From Ruminococcus bovis (GTDB lineage Bacteria; Bacillota; Clostridia; Oscillospirales; Acutalibacteraceae), in assembly GCF_005601135.1 (NCBI RefSeq), contig NZ_CP039381.1, positions 1,857,941-1,921,940 of the forward strand: a stretch of DNA of 64,000 bases, read 5' to 3'. The translations under genes were made by a program, and so were the position numbers. Position 1 is the first letter of the stretch. Every line of letters starts with the position of its first letter. Positions 15,329-24,247 of this stretch are shown one piece after another. The notes below the pieces were generated by a model. The model saw nothing but the letters and a program-made list of their open reading frames with translations, made no database searches and was not told the DNA's origin.

Positions 15329-18300
15329 ATGCCCTACACCGAATCAAGCTATGAAAACGCTATCATACAGCTTTTTGAAGAAATGGGATATACCCATGCC
15401 TACGGACCGGATATTGAGCGTGATTATAAAGTACCATATTATGCGGACGAGCTGACCGCGGCATTATACCGGCTGAATCCGTCGCTGCCTGAAGAAGCCA
15501 TCTCCGACGCGCTTTACAAGTTGACAAATTATGAGAACGGCGAATTGGTGCAGAAGAATGCCGTGTTTATGGATTATCTGCAAAACGGTGTAGAGGTGCG
15601 TTATACCGAGAAGGGCGAGGAACGCTCAGCTCTTTGCTATCTTGTTGACTATTCCAATATTGACAACAACTCCTTTGTTGTGGCAAATCAGTGGACGTAT
15701 ATTGAAAACTCCGAAAAACGTCCGGATGTGCTGCTGTTTATCAACGGCTTGCCTGTGGTGCTGATGGAGCTGAAATCTCCCTCCCGTGAGGAAACCGACG
15801 CTTCCGAAGCCTATACACAGATCCGGAATTATATGCACGCTATTCCGTCGATGTTCATCTACAACGCCATTTGCGTAATGAGCGACCTTTCAGAAAACCG
15901 TGCAGGCACGATCACCTCCGGTGAAGATCGCTTTATGGAATGGAAAACGAAGGACGGAAGCTATGAGAACACGCAGTACGCTCAGTTTGACACATTCTTT
16001 GAAGGTATCTTCCAAAAAGAGCGTTTGCTTGATATTCTCAAAAACTTTATTCTGTTTTCCAACGAGGGCTTGAAGCAATATAAAATACTCGCCGGTTATC
16101 ATCAATACTTTGCCGTGCGCAAAGCGGTAGAATCGACAAAGAAAGCGACTGTAACAGACGGTAAAGGCGGCGTGTTCTGGCATACGCAAGGCAGCGGAAA
16201 ATCGCTGTCTATGGTGTTCTACGCCCATTTACTGCAATCCGAGCTTGAAAGTCCGACGATCGTTGTTATCACCGACAGAAATGACCTTGATGATCAGCTC
16301 TACTCGCAGTTTGCCAAGTGCAAGGATTTTCTACGTCAGGAGCCTGTTCACGCAGAAAGCCGTGAGCACCTGAAATCGTTATTGGAAGGAAGAAAAGCCA
16401 ACGGTATCATTTTTACAACCATGCAGAAGTTTGAGGAATCGGGAGAGCCTCTTTCCGAGCGCAGAAATATTATTGTGATGGCCGATGAAGCGCACAGAGG
16501 ACAATACGGTCTGACCGAAAGAATCAAGATGACCAAGAACGAAAAAGGCGAGCTGGTTGCCAAAAAGGTAATCGGCACAGCCCGCATTATTCGTGATACC
16601 CTCCCGAACGCTACATATATCGGTTTTACCGGTACGCCGATTGCTACCGAGGATAGAAACACCCGTGAGGTATTTGGTGATTATATTGATATCTATGATA
16701 TGACGCAGGCTGTCGAGGACGGCGCAACACGCCCTGTCTATTACGAAAGCCGCGTTATGAAACTGAAATTAGACGAAACCACTTTGCACCTTATTGATAC
16801 GGAATATGATATTATGGCGCAGAGTGCCGATCCTGATGTTATCGAGAAAAGCAAGCGTGAGCTCGGACAAATGGAAGCGATTCTCGGACACGACGATACG
16901 ATCAAATCGCTCGTTGATGATATTCTCGACCACTATGAGAACTACCGTGAGGATCTTCTGACGGGCAAGGCAATGATCGTCGCTTATTCAAGGGCGATCG
17001 CTATGAAGATTTACAAGCGGATTCTGGAGGTTCGTCCTTCTTGGACAGAAAAGGTCGCTGTCGTGATGACAGGCTCCAACAAAGATCCCGAGGAATGGCA
17101 CGAGATCGTCGGCAACAAACGCCATAAAGAAGAATTGGCGAAGAAGTTCAAGGATAATAACAGCCCCTTGAAAATCGCAATCGTTGTTGATATGTGGCTG
17201 ACAGGCTTTGATGTACCGTCGCTTGCGACAATGTATGTTTACAAGCCGATGGCAGGGTATAATTTGATGCAGGCGATCGCCCGCGTCAACCGTGTTTTCC
17301 GTGATAAAGAAGGCGGATTGGTTGTTGATTATATCGGTATCGCTTCTGCGCTGAAACAGGCGATGAACGATTACACCGTCCGTGACCGCAAGAACTACGG
17401 CAACACCGATATTGCGCAGGTTGCCTATCCGAAGTTTATTGAAAAGCTCACGGTTTGTCGTGACCTGCTGCACGGTTATGATTATTCCGCTTTCTTTGGC
17501 GGCAATGAATTGACTGCTGGAAGAACGATTACCGGCGCTGTCAACTTCTTGTTGGACAGAAGCCGTGAGAATGATAAGGAGAGTTACGTTAAAGAAGCGT
17601 TATTGCTGAAACAGGCGTTATCGCTTTGTTCGTCTATTGCAGAGGAACAGGAGCGTGAAGAAGCTGCATTCTTTGAAGCGGTTCGAGTATTGATAATGCG
17701 TATCCAAAATCAGGGTGGAAACAAAAAACTCTCGCTGCCTGAAATCAACGCTAAAATCAATGAGCTTTTGAAGCAGAGCATTAAGAGCGATGGCGTAATC
17801 AATCTTTTCTCCGATAAGGAACAGGAGTTCTCGTTATTTGATCCGAAGTTCCTTGAAGAAATCGCAAGGATGAAAGAAAAGAATCTTGCTGTTGAGTTGT
17901 TAAAAAAGTTGATTGCCGAGCAGGTGCAGATTTATAAACGAACTAACCTTGTTAAGTCTGAGAAATTCAGTGAAATCATGCAAAGCGCTATGAATCGCTA
18001 CCTGAACGGAATGCTGACAAACGAAGAAGTCATTGAGGAAATGCTTAATCTCGCACGGCAAATCCGTGAAGCCAAAGAAGAAGGCGAGGAACTCGGATTA
18101 ACAGCGGATGAGCTTGCGTTTTATGACGCTCTCACAAAGCCACAGGCGATTAAGGATTTCTATGAAAACGAGGAGTTAATCGCCATTACCAAGGAGCTTG
18201 CCGATAAGCTCCGGAAAAACCGCACGATTGATTGGCAAAAGCGCGACAGTGCCAGAGCAAAAATGCGTATGATGATACGCAAGCTTTTAAAGGATCACAA

Positions 18301-18385
18301 ATATCCGCCCGAGGGTATGGAGGATGCGGTCAGCACCGTAATGAGCCAGTGCGAATTATGGGCGGATAATTCAATGGATATTTAA
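15329..18385 (+). CDS. hsdR: Type I restriction enzyme endonuclease/translocase subunit
   Basis: 1018 aa, normal for HsdR. The N-terminal PD-(D/E)XK nuclease has Pro132-Asp133 and ELK 147-149 (VVLMELKSP). The SF2 motor carries Walker A TQGSGKS (286-292), DEAH (386-389) and GFTGTP (432-437), with helicase motif VI around MQAIARVNRVFRD. The C-terminal helical region binds HsdM/HsdS. It pumps and cuts unmodified DNA away from the recognition site. AGGAGGGAG lies directly before the ATG. All motifs are intact, so a restriction-competent system is expected whenever HsdS is functional. Confidence 0.95.
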   Translation: MPYTESSYENAIIQLFEEMGYTHAYGPDIERDYKVPYYADELTAALYRLNPSLPEEAISDALYKLTNYENGELVQKNAVFMDYLQNGVEVRYTEKGEERSALCYLVDYSNIDNNSFVVANQWTYIENSEKRPDVLLFINGLPVVLMELKSPSREETDASEAYTQIRNYMHAIPSMFIYNAICVMSDLSENRAGTITSGEDRFMEWKTKDGSYENTQYAQFDTFFEGIFQKERLLDILKNFILFSNEGLKQYKILAGYHQYFAVRKAVESTKKATVTDGKGGVFWHTQGSGKSLSMVFYAHLLQSELESPTIVVITDRNDLDDQLYSQFAKCKDFLRQEPVHAESREHLKSLLEGRKANGIIFTTMQKFEESGEPLSERRNIIVMADEAHRGQYGLTERIKMTKNEKGELVAKKVIGTARIIRDTLPNATYIGFTGTPIATEDRNTREVFGDYIDIYDMTQAVEDGATRPVYYESRVMKLKLDETTLHLIDTEYDIMAQSADPDVIEKSKRELGQMEAILGHDDTIKSLVDDILDHYENYREDLLTGKAMIVAYSRAIAMKIYKRILEVRPSWTEKVAVVMTGSNKDPEEWHEIVGNKRHKEELAKKFKDNNSPLKIAIVVDMWLTGFDVPSLATMYVYKPMAGYNLMQAIARVNRVFRDKEGGLVVDYIGIASALKQAMNDYTVRDRKNYGNTDIAQVAYPKFIEKLTVCRDLLHGYDYSAFFGGNELTAGRTITGAVNFLLDRSRENDKESYVKEALLLKQALSLCSSIAEEQEREEAAFFEAVRVLIMRIQNQGGNKKLSLPEINAKINELLKQSIKSDGVINLFSDKEQEFSLFDPKFLEEIARMKEKNLAVELLKKLIAEQVQIYKRTNLVKSEKFSEIMQSAMNRYLNGMLTNEEVIEEMLNLARQIREAKEEGEELGLTADELAFYDALTKPQAIKDFYENEELIAITKELADKLRKNRTIDWQKRDSARAKMRMMIRKLLKDHKYPPEGMEDAVSTVMSQCELWADNSMDI

Positions 18386-18420
18386 TAAATTCATTTTTGG
18401 GAACAGAAAGGAAATACCAC

Positions 18421-20265
18421 ATGGCAAAAAGCATCGAACCTAAACTAAGAAAAATCGGAGCTTACTTAAAACTTGAAGAAGATACTGTATTCACAATACC
18501 GGAATATCAAAGACCGTATTCTTGGGAAATAAGTCACTGCGATAAACTCTGGCAAGATATTACCGACTTTTTAGATAGTGACAGTAAGGACAGATACTTC
18601 TTTGGCACTATTATCATCAATTGTCAGGACAACGATACTGTATTCGGGCTGATTGATGGTCAGCAAAGGACTACAACCTTCCTTTTACTTCTCAAAGCCC
18701 TTCTTGTAAATATAAATGTTGCCATTGGCACAACCAGTCAGGATGAAGAATCCGAAAATTTGTGTAGAGGTTTAAAAGAACGCAGAAGAAAAATTATGGG
18801 AATTCTCTACAAGGCAGAAACTGAGGATATTCCAGATAAACCTGACCATACAGATAAAGAAATTTGTAATAGAAGCATTATTCTAAAAAACTATTCCATC
18901 AATGAGCTTTACAAGAATGAGCTAAACACTATTCTAAGTGCGGTTGACTACGCTGAAGCAGAATCAAATGTCTATAAGATTCCACGAAAGCAAAAAGACA
19001 ACAAGTATACAAACTTCTTCAGAAACTTTAAGTTTTTCTACGAAAAAGCCGCAGAACTAACCGAAACCCAACTTAACAAATTTACTAAAACACTTACAGA
19101 TAGTTGTGAGGTAATCGAAATTAAAAGTTGGCAAGTTGAACAGGCTATCACTATGTTCAATTCTTTGAATTCAGATGGACTTCCTTTGTATGATGCCGAT
19201 ATTATTTCGGCAAAGCTGTATGCTGAAGCTGAGAAACAAAGAGTAGGTGAAGAATTTACAAAGCTTTGGAAAGAGTTAATAGAATTAATTGATGATTTGA
19301 AGCAGAATGGTATTGCTACTATTGACTCAATTTTTATGCAGCAAATGTACTATGAAAGAGCAAAACGCAAAGAGATTATTACCGATACAGGTTCTATCAA
19401 CGTTACTACACCCGGATTAAGGAGATACTTCACTGAGATTAACAAAAGTTTACTTAGCGATCCTATCGGACTGTGTAAGCAGATGATAAATCTCGCAAAG
19501 ATATGGAAAAAAGTTTCCGCTTATCCAATACTGCAAGTCCTTTTGAAATTCAATGATAACGCTAAACTATTCCTTGCCAGTTATTTTTATCGTTTTGCTG
19601 AGGAAAACATAACTGTAGAATCAATAACTCAAATAGCAACCAGTCTATTGCGATTATTTACTTTGTTAGAATTAGTTGATATAGGTTATTCGAGCAGCGC
19701 CTTTAAAACATTCCTTTTTGGAGAAGAAGTAAAACTTGCAGATGAAACTTTTTCTGACGATGAAATAGTAGCTGATTTTGATAAACATATTTCCGAAAAA
19801 TGGAATAAAGATGAAATCAAAAACTATGTATCAGAATACGAAAAGAACATCTTAGTTTATCTAAACGAGTACCTCTTTGCTAAAGAACAGAATCTTGCAT
19901 TTACACTTGGAGCAAAATATGACATTGAACATATAATGCCTATAAGCGGTGCAAATCTTGACATTATTCGCAGAGATGCTCAAATAGAAACAAAAGACGA
20001 GTTTAATCATACCGTTAACAAATTAGGCAATAAGATTGTTCTCGAAGAAAAGATCAATAGGTCTATTGGGAATGAATGGTTTAGAGCGAAAGTATCAACA
20101 AAGCTTTCCGCAAAAACAGGATATATAGATAGTAAATATCCTATTGCCACTACTTTAGTAAAAAAATATGAGAATGATAGTAAACCATACTGGTGCAAAC
20201 AAGATATTGACGATGCAACAGAAAAAGCAACCAATAGAATAGTAAAGTTTATTTTTGGCGAATAA
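18421..20265 (+). CDS. DUF262/DUF1524 protein (GmrSD-like, type IV restriction family)
   Basis: 614 aa. The N-terminal DUF262 domain has the nucleotide-dependent motif IDGQQRTTT (78-86) and PEYQRPYSW (27-35). The C-terminal DUF1524 domain has an HNH-type IEHIMP (502-507) and NKLGNK (533-538). The family includes GmrSD, which cleaves glucosylated hydroxymethylcytosine DNA, and BrxU-like enzymes. It lies 35 bases after hsdR in the same orientation, so a complementary attack on modified phage DNA is plausible. The ATG is preferred over an in-frame TTG 24 bases earlier because AGAAAGGA sits at the right distance. Confidence 0.85.
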   Translation: MAKSIEPKLRKIGAYLKLEEDTVFTIPEYQRPYSWEISHCDKLWQDITDFLDSDSKDRYFFGTIIINCQDNDTVFGLIDGQQRTTTFLLLLKALLVNINVAIGTTSQDEESENLCRGLKERRRKIMGILYKAETEDIPDKPDHTDKEICNRSIILKNYSINELYKNELNTILSAVDYAEAESNVYKIPRKQKDNKYTNFFRNFKFFYEKAAELTETQLNKFTKTLTDSCEVIEIKSWQVEQAITMFNSLNSDGLPLYDADIISAKLYAEAEKQRVGEEFTKLWKELIELIDDLKQNGIATIDSIFMQQMYYERAKRKEIITDTGSINVTTPGLRRYFTEINKSLLSDPIGLCKQMINLAKIWKKVSAYPILQVLLKFNDNAKLFLASYFYRFAEENITVESITQIATSLLRLFTLLELVDIGYSSSAFKTFLFGEEVKLADETFSDDEIVADFDKHISEKWNKDEIKNYVSEYEKNILVYLNEYLFAKEQNLAFTLGAKYDIEHIMPISGANLDIIRRDAQIETKDEFNHTVNKLGNKIVLEEKINRSIGNEWFRAKVSTKLSAKTGYIDSKYPIATTLVKKYENDSKPYWCKQDIDDATEKATNRIVKFIFGE

Positions 20266-20274
20266 TAAGAAACA

Positions 20275-20309
20275 AGCGTGTAAGCAGAATCAACTCCTGC
20301 TTACACGCT
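20275..20309. terminator. Hairpin between convergent DUF262 and tnpV genes
   Basis: A 13-bp stem (AGCGTGTAAGCAG / CTGCTTACACGCT) with a 9-base loop lies 9 bases after the DUF262 stop. The T run after it is poor, so termination strength is uncertain. Confidence 0.5.
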
Positions 20310-20343
20310 CTGTTCTAATTCGGGTGTTTTTGCGTTATTCTGC

Positions 20344-20700
20344 TTATGTGTAGATTATCTCTCGGTTGACGATTTCGTTGGCTGTGAGGCGGATTGCGTT
20401 CATTTTACGCGTCCATTCCACTGGATGCTCCGCTTTGAGCTGTTCGGTGATGTTTTCCTTTTCGGAAAGCTGCTGGACAAGTAGATCGTACATTTCATTT
20501 GCCTGAGAATCAATGTCAGCGAGATATGCCGCGAGCTTACACGAGGTGAGCAGATTGAAATAGATAAGTCGGTGATGCTCTTTCAGATAACGCTTGTGCC
20601 TTTGTCCGAAAACGCCGATTTCAACCTTCGGCTGTTCTGGTAACTTCAAATCAGGGAGAAGATAGTCACCCTGCTGCGTATATGTAATAGTTGTTGGCAT
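20344..20700 (-). CDS. tnpV: TnpV family transposon-encoded protein
   Basis: 118 aa. The pattern GDYLLPDLKLPEQ, IGVFGQRHKRYLKEHH, LLTSCKLAAYLADID, then LVQQLSEKENITEQLKAE and NEIVNREIIY matches the TnpV family of Firmicutes and Bacteroides mobile elements. Its biochemical role is not established. It is the last gene of a three-gene minus-strand group (20344-21188) at the right end of the element, with near-contiguous or overlapping start and stop codons. An AGGAGG lies just upstream. Confidence 0.82.
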   Translation of the reverse strand: MPTTITYTQQGDYLLPDLKLPEQPKVEIGVFGQRHKRYLKEHHRLIYFNLLTSCKLAAYLADIDSQANEMYDLLVQQLSEKENITEQLKAEHPVEWTRKMNAIRLTANEIVNREIIYT

Positions 20701-20703
20701 AAT

Positions 20704-20883
20704 TCAAACCTCCTTGATCTTGATTTTCTTGACCTTTGCCTTTGTGAGTTTGACTATCAGCTCATCAACGCCATCAGTGTATCTGCCTTGTAAAATAAGG
20801 TCGTTTTTCAAGCAAATCAAACTGTTGATAACGGTTCGCCGTTCATCGTGCGTCAGATAAAGATGATATTTCTGCTTCCTCAA
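20704..20883 (-). CDS. Small conserved protein of TnpV gene groups
   Basis: 59 aa reading LRKQKYHLYLTHDERRTVIN and ending KVKKIKIKEV. It starts with TTG, overlapping the TGA stop of the upstream gene (TTGA). It is basic at both ends. Similar small proteins (KYHLYLxxxE, SLIxLKNxLIxQGRYTDxVD) accompany tnpV in many Firmicutes transposons. No function is known. It ends 3 bases before tnpV, which points to a co-transcribed unit. Confidence 0.7.
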   Translation of the reverse strand: MRKQKYHLYLTHDERRTVINSLICLKNDLILQGRYTDGVDELIVKLTKAKVKKIKIKEV

Positions 20884-21188
20884 TCGCTCTGCTCCTTTAA
20901 GAAATCCTCATACGGCGTATCGTCACTTACAAAGGTGTCGTAAATAATCCTTGCGCCTAATCTGAATCCGACGATGAAACTGTCAAGCTCTGATTCTCCT
21001 AAGATAACGTCAGAAGCATTTACGAAAGAGAGAAACGCTTTCTTTTCTTCACCTGTCAGCTTTTCGGTCAGCATCGCTTCGCTTTCCGAAAGAACTGCCA
21101 ATTGCTTTTTCAGAAAACTACCGTTCTTGAAACCGCGCGCCTGCGGGTCAATATTGCCGTAGTACAGTTCCGAGATTACATTCTTCAA
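20880..21188 (-). CDS. DUF6809-like hypothetical protein
   Basis: About 102 aa. The TTG at 21188 is chosen because GGAGG lies 8 bases upstream; an in-frame TTG at 21218 has no ribosome site. The pattern KNVISELYYGNIDPQARGF, then SFIVGFRLGARII fits a family of small helical proteins carried by Firmicutes transposons. It is the first gene of the TnpV group. Function unknown. Confidence 0.65.
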   Translation of the reverse strand: MKNVISELYYGNIDPQARGFKNGSFLKKQLAVLSESEAMLTEKLTGEEKKAFLSFVNASDVILGESELDSFIVGFRLGARIIYDTFVSDDTPYEDFLKEQSD

Positions 21189-21309
21189 TCTAATGACCTC
21201 CGATAATAGATTTGTCAAACAAACGATTCAGTGAATTAAGGTCATTTTCTTTAATTTGACAGCACTTTTTTGCTGTCCGGTCTATATGTTTTCACGAAAA
21301 ATCTATGTT

Positions 21310-21353
21310 TTTGACTGCATTCGTGACTGCAGTTGACTGTGATTTTGACTGCA
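21310..21353. promoter_or_regulatory. Arm-type integrase binding repeats, right end
   Basis: TTTGACTGCA occurs at 21310-21319 and 21344-21353, with degenerate forms GTGACTGCA (21323-21331) and GTTGACTGTG (21332-21341) between. These mirror the pair near attL. The rest of 21189-21465 holds no gene. Confidence 0.6.
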
Positions 21354-21465
21354 CTTTATCTTGTTTTAAGCGATTTCAACTTTCCTCAACTTTACTATGC
21401 AAGTGTTCAGAAGCTCAGTATTTAAGCCGTTTTCGGGCATTTTAGGAAAAGTTGGCAAAACAAAA

Positions 21466-21490
21466 GAGGCAGTTAAAAACTGCCTCAAAA
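21466..21490 (-). terminator. Terminator of tRNA-Leu supplied by the element
   Basis: A 9-bp stem (GAGGCAGTT / AACTGCCTC) with an AAA loop. On the minus strand it follows the tRNA CCA end by 4 bases and is followed by TTTTGTTTTG. It lies on the element side of attR and so replaces the chromosomal terminator now at 3950. Confidence 0.7.
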
Positions 21491-21502
21491 TGGTGCGAGT
21501 GA
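21490..21502. other. attR, right attachment core within tRNA-Leu
   Basis: ATGGTGCGAGTGAC, the 3' terminus of tRNA-Leu read on the plus strand, matches attL at 13 of 14 positions. Confidence 0.7.
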
Positions 21503-21574
21503 CGGGACTTGAACCCGTACGTCAAAGACACACGCCCCTCAAACGTGCCTGTCTGCCTATTCCAGCACACTCGC
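21491..21574 (-). tRNA. tRNA-Leu (anticodon GAG)
   Basis: 84 nt including an encoded CCA. The acceptor stem GCGAGTG/CACTCGC with discriminator A is complete. The anticodon stem CACGT/GCGTG holds loop TTGAGGG, giving GAG. The T arm GTTCAAGTC is standard. The long variable arm expected of tRNA-Leu is present. It remains intact because the integrated element restores the 3' end. Confidence 0.95.
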
Positions 21575-21710
21575 ATATTAACTTTTAGCAACAGTAATTA
21601 TAGCATTACATATTACATATGTCAACCTAAAATATATTTTTCCAAAATACTTTTATAATTCCTATCACTATGGTATAATAATCTTGATAATGTGTATTAG
21701 GAGGAATTAT

Positions 21711-22979
21711 ATGGATTCCATAAATAGATTAGAAATAGCTAAGGGTGTCTATTTCAATTCAATAAAGGACAATCGTTTCAAAACATCAAAGATTAGTGTG
21801 TCATTTATTGTTCCACTAAAGGAAGAAACTGCATCAGTCAATGCTCTTCTTTCAGGTGTTATGACTCGTACAACTAGTAAGTATCCGGATTTTACTTTAC
21901 TTTCTAAGAAACTTTCCGACCTATATGGTGCTCATTTAGGTGGTTTTGTTCGTAAAACCGGTGATAATCAGATTGTAACTTTCTCTATCAGTGGCATTGA
22001 TGATAAATATGCCTTTGACGGAGATAATATTTCAAAGGATATGACAGATTTACTTTGCAATATTATTTTCAATCCTAAGTTAGATGGCAATTCTTTCTGT
22101 GAAGAAGAAATTACTCAAGAAAAGCGTCAGCTAAAGGAAGTTATCGACTCTGAATTTAACGACAAGAGAACTTATTCCATTAACCAAGCAGTTAAGATTA
22201 TCTGTAAGGATGAACCTTATAGCCTATCAAAATTCGGTACAAAAGAAGATATTGATAAGGTAACAGGTGAAGACCTATACAATGGTTGGTTGTCACTACT
22301 AAATAATTCCAGAGTAGAAATTTTCTATGTAGGGGATAGTTCATCCGATGCAGTTGTTGATGAACTAAAAGCTCAGTTTAGCAAGTATGACCGTACAGAA
22401 TGTGAAATTCAGAACATTGTTTCAGGTGAAGTTACAGAAGTGAAAACTGAGAAAGAAGAAATGGAACTTTCTCAAAGCAAAATGATTCTTGCTTTTCGTA
22501 CAGATATTTCTGATAACAAGGATAACACAATGCCAATGCGTCTTGCAGTAGCAATGTTAGGTGGTACTGCCCACAGTAAGCTGTTTAACAATGTTCGTGA
22601 AAAACTTAGCCTATGTTACTATTGCTCATCAAGATTTATTAAGAACAAAGGTATTATGTTTATTGAGTCAGGTGTAGAAAAGAAGAATATTGAGAAAGCT
22701 AAGAAAGCTATCCTAAAGGAACTTGATGACCTAGCAAAGGGCAACTTTACCGACTTTGAAATTAATGCTACAAAGTTATCAATGTGCAATAGCTTTATTA
22801 CAATTGCCGATAATGAATTTGGTCTTGAAACATGGTATTTTTCTCAAGTTCTTTCCAACAAAATTTCTTCTGTTGAAGATGCTTGTAAGGAAGTAAATTC
22901 AGTTACAAGAGAAGAAATTATTGAAATGGCTAAGAAACTAAAACTAGATACAGTTTATACATTGGAGAGTAAAGAATGA
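21711..22979 (+). CDS. M16 family peptidase-like protein lacking the zinc motif (YmfF-like)
   Basis: 422 aa from the ATG preceded by AGGAGG (21699-21704); a longer in-frame start at 21684 lacks a ribosome site. It has the M16 fold with FIVPLKEETASVNALLSG and a C-terminal SLCYYCSSRF, but the HXXEH site is missing, as in YmfF of Bacillus. It overlaps the next gene by 4 bases (ATGA). That gene has the active site, so the two probably form a heterodimeric processing protease. A TATAAT lies at 21674. It is the first backbone gene after the tRNA. Confidence 0.82.
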   Translation: MDSINRLEIAKGVYFNSIKDNRFKTSKISVSFIVPLKEETASVNALLSGVMTRTTSKYPDFTLLSKKLSDLYGAHLGGFVRKTGDNQIVTFSISGIDDKYAFDGDNISKDMTDLLCNIIFNPKLDGNSFCEEEITQEKRQLKEVIDSEFNDKRTYSINQAVKIICKDEPYSLSKFGTKEDIDKVTGEDLYNGWLSLLNNSRVEIFYVGDSSSDAVVDELKAQFSKYDRTECEIQNIVSGEVTEVKTEKEEMELSQSKMILAFRTDISDNKDNTMPMRLAVAMLGGTAHSKLFNNVREKLSLCYYCSSRFIKNKGIMFIESGVEKKNIEKAKKAILKELDDLAKGNFTDFEINATKLSMCNSFITIADNEFGLETWYFSQVLSNKISSVEDACKEVNSVTREEIIEMAKKLKLDTVYTLESKE

Positions 22980-24238
22980 GTGTACAAGAAATAAAATCCC
23001 AACTAACAGGGGACAAGTATTATAAGGTTAAGCATAAATCAGGTCTTAACATTTATGTATATGAAAAAGAGGGCTACAACAGTACCTATGCAGTTTTTGG
23101 TACTAGATATGGCTCAATCAACACAACTTTCAGCTCAAATGGTGGAGAGAAAATGACAGTACCGGATGGTATTGCTCATTATCTTGAACATAAACTATTT
23201 GAATGTGAAGATGGAGATGCCTTTGCGAAATATGCAAAGACAGGTGCAAATGCAAATGCATTTACCAGCTTTGATAAAACTTGCTACCTTTTCTCAACAA
23301 CAGATAATTTTAAGGAAAGTCTTGAAATTCTTTTGGATTTTGTACAAAGACCTTATTTTACTGAAGAAACAGTAGCAAAGGAACAAGGTATTATCGGTCA
23401 AGAAATCAAGATGTATGATGATTCTCCTGAATGGAGAGTAATGTTCAATTTGCTTGAAATTATGTACCATAATCATCCTGTAAAAATTGATATTGCAGGT
23501 ACAGTTGAAAGTATTGCCAAAATCACACCTGAGCTTTTGTACAAATGCTACAACACTTTCTATAACTTAAACAATATGGCACTTTGTGTTTGTGGTAAAG
23601 CAAAGTTAGATGAAGTTCTTGAAGTAGCCGATAGACTTCTAAAACCTGCTGAAGATGTTACAATTCAAAATTATTTTGAAGATGAACCATATGAAGTGGT
23701 TAAGGACTATGTAGAATGTAACCTACCTGTTGCAGTACCACTGTTTAATATTGGTTTCAAGAATAAATACACAGGTCTTTCTTCTAGCAAAGATATGGCA
23801 TCAGTTGATGTGTTACTTGCAATGCTATTTAGTTCAACAAGTAAAATCTACAGAGATATGCTTGATAAAGGTCTTATTAATCAGTCCTTTAGTTATGAAT
23901 ATTTTGAAACTGAGGGTTGTTCCTGTGTACTTCTTGACGGTGAAAGTCAAAAACCTAAGGAAGTTTATGATACTATCCTTAACTACATTAAGGATTTAAA
24001 GGAAAAGGGTCTTTCTAAAGAAGATTATGAAATATCTAAGAAGGCTGTTTATGGTGATGCAATTTCTTCACTAAATTCAGTAAATTCTATTGGTAACGGT
24101 CTAATGGAAAGTCACTTTACAAATAGAGAATTTTTCTCTTATGTTGACGAAATTCATAATTTACAGTTTAGTGATGTAGAAAGTAAGTTTAATGAAATTC
24201 TTGACTACAACAATTCTGCTTTGTCAGTAGTAAAGTAG
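22976..24238 (+). CDS. M16 family zinc metallopeptidase (YmfH-like)
   Basis: 420 aa. The inverted zinc-binding motif HYLEH occurs in GIAHYLEHKLFE near residue 70, with the downstream Glu expected near residue 145 (EQGIIGQEIKMYDDSPEW). The C-terminal inactive M16 domain follows. Paired with the motif-less partner upstream by an ATGA overlap, it matches the ymfF-ymfH arrangement of Firmicutes, implicated in peptide maturation or turnover. The lgt start is 9 bases after its stop. Confidence 0.85.
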   Translation: MSVQEIKSQLTGDKYYKVKHKSGLNIYVYEKEGYNSTYAVFGTRYGSINTTFSSNGGEKMTVPDGIAHYLEHKLFECEDGDAFAKYAKTGANANAFTSFDKTCYLFSTTDNFKESLEILLDFVQRPYFTEETVAKEQGIIGQEIKMYDDSPEWRVMFNLLEIMYHNHPVKIDIAGTVESIAKITPELLYKCYNTFYNLNNMALCVCGKAKLDEVLEVADRLLKPAEDVTIQNYFEDEPYEVVKDYVECNLPVAVPLFNIGFKNKYTGLSSSKDMASVDVLLAMLFSSTSKIYRDMLDKGLINQSFSYEYFETEGCSCVLLDGESQKPKEVYDTILNYIKDLKEKGLSKEDYEISKKAVYGDAISSLNSVNSIGNGLMESHFTNREFFSYVDEIHNLQFSDVESKFNEILDYNNSALSVVK

Positions 24239-24247
24239 GAGGTAGTT

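Larger units (their letters stand above)
3984..21502. mobile_element. Integrative element in the 3' end of tRNA-Leu(GAG), carrying type I RM and other defence genes
   Basis: The boundaries are the direct repeat at 3984 and 21490, the second copy being the tRNA-Leu 3' end. Inside are an integrase, an excisionase, a RepA-like initiator, iteron-like repeats, TnpV-group genes, arm-type repeats at both ends and a defence cargo. Many genes use GC-ending codons (GCG, CGC, GGC), unlike the AT-ending flanks. The hsdS, invertase, HEPN and DUF262 genes are more AT-rich than hsdM and hsdR, so the cargo is mosaic. No relaxase, coupling protein or type IV secretion gene is present, so autonomous conjugation is unlikely. 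Confidence 0.85.
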
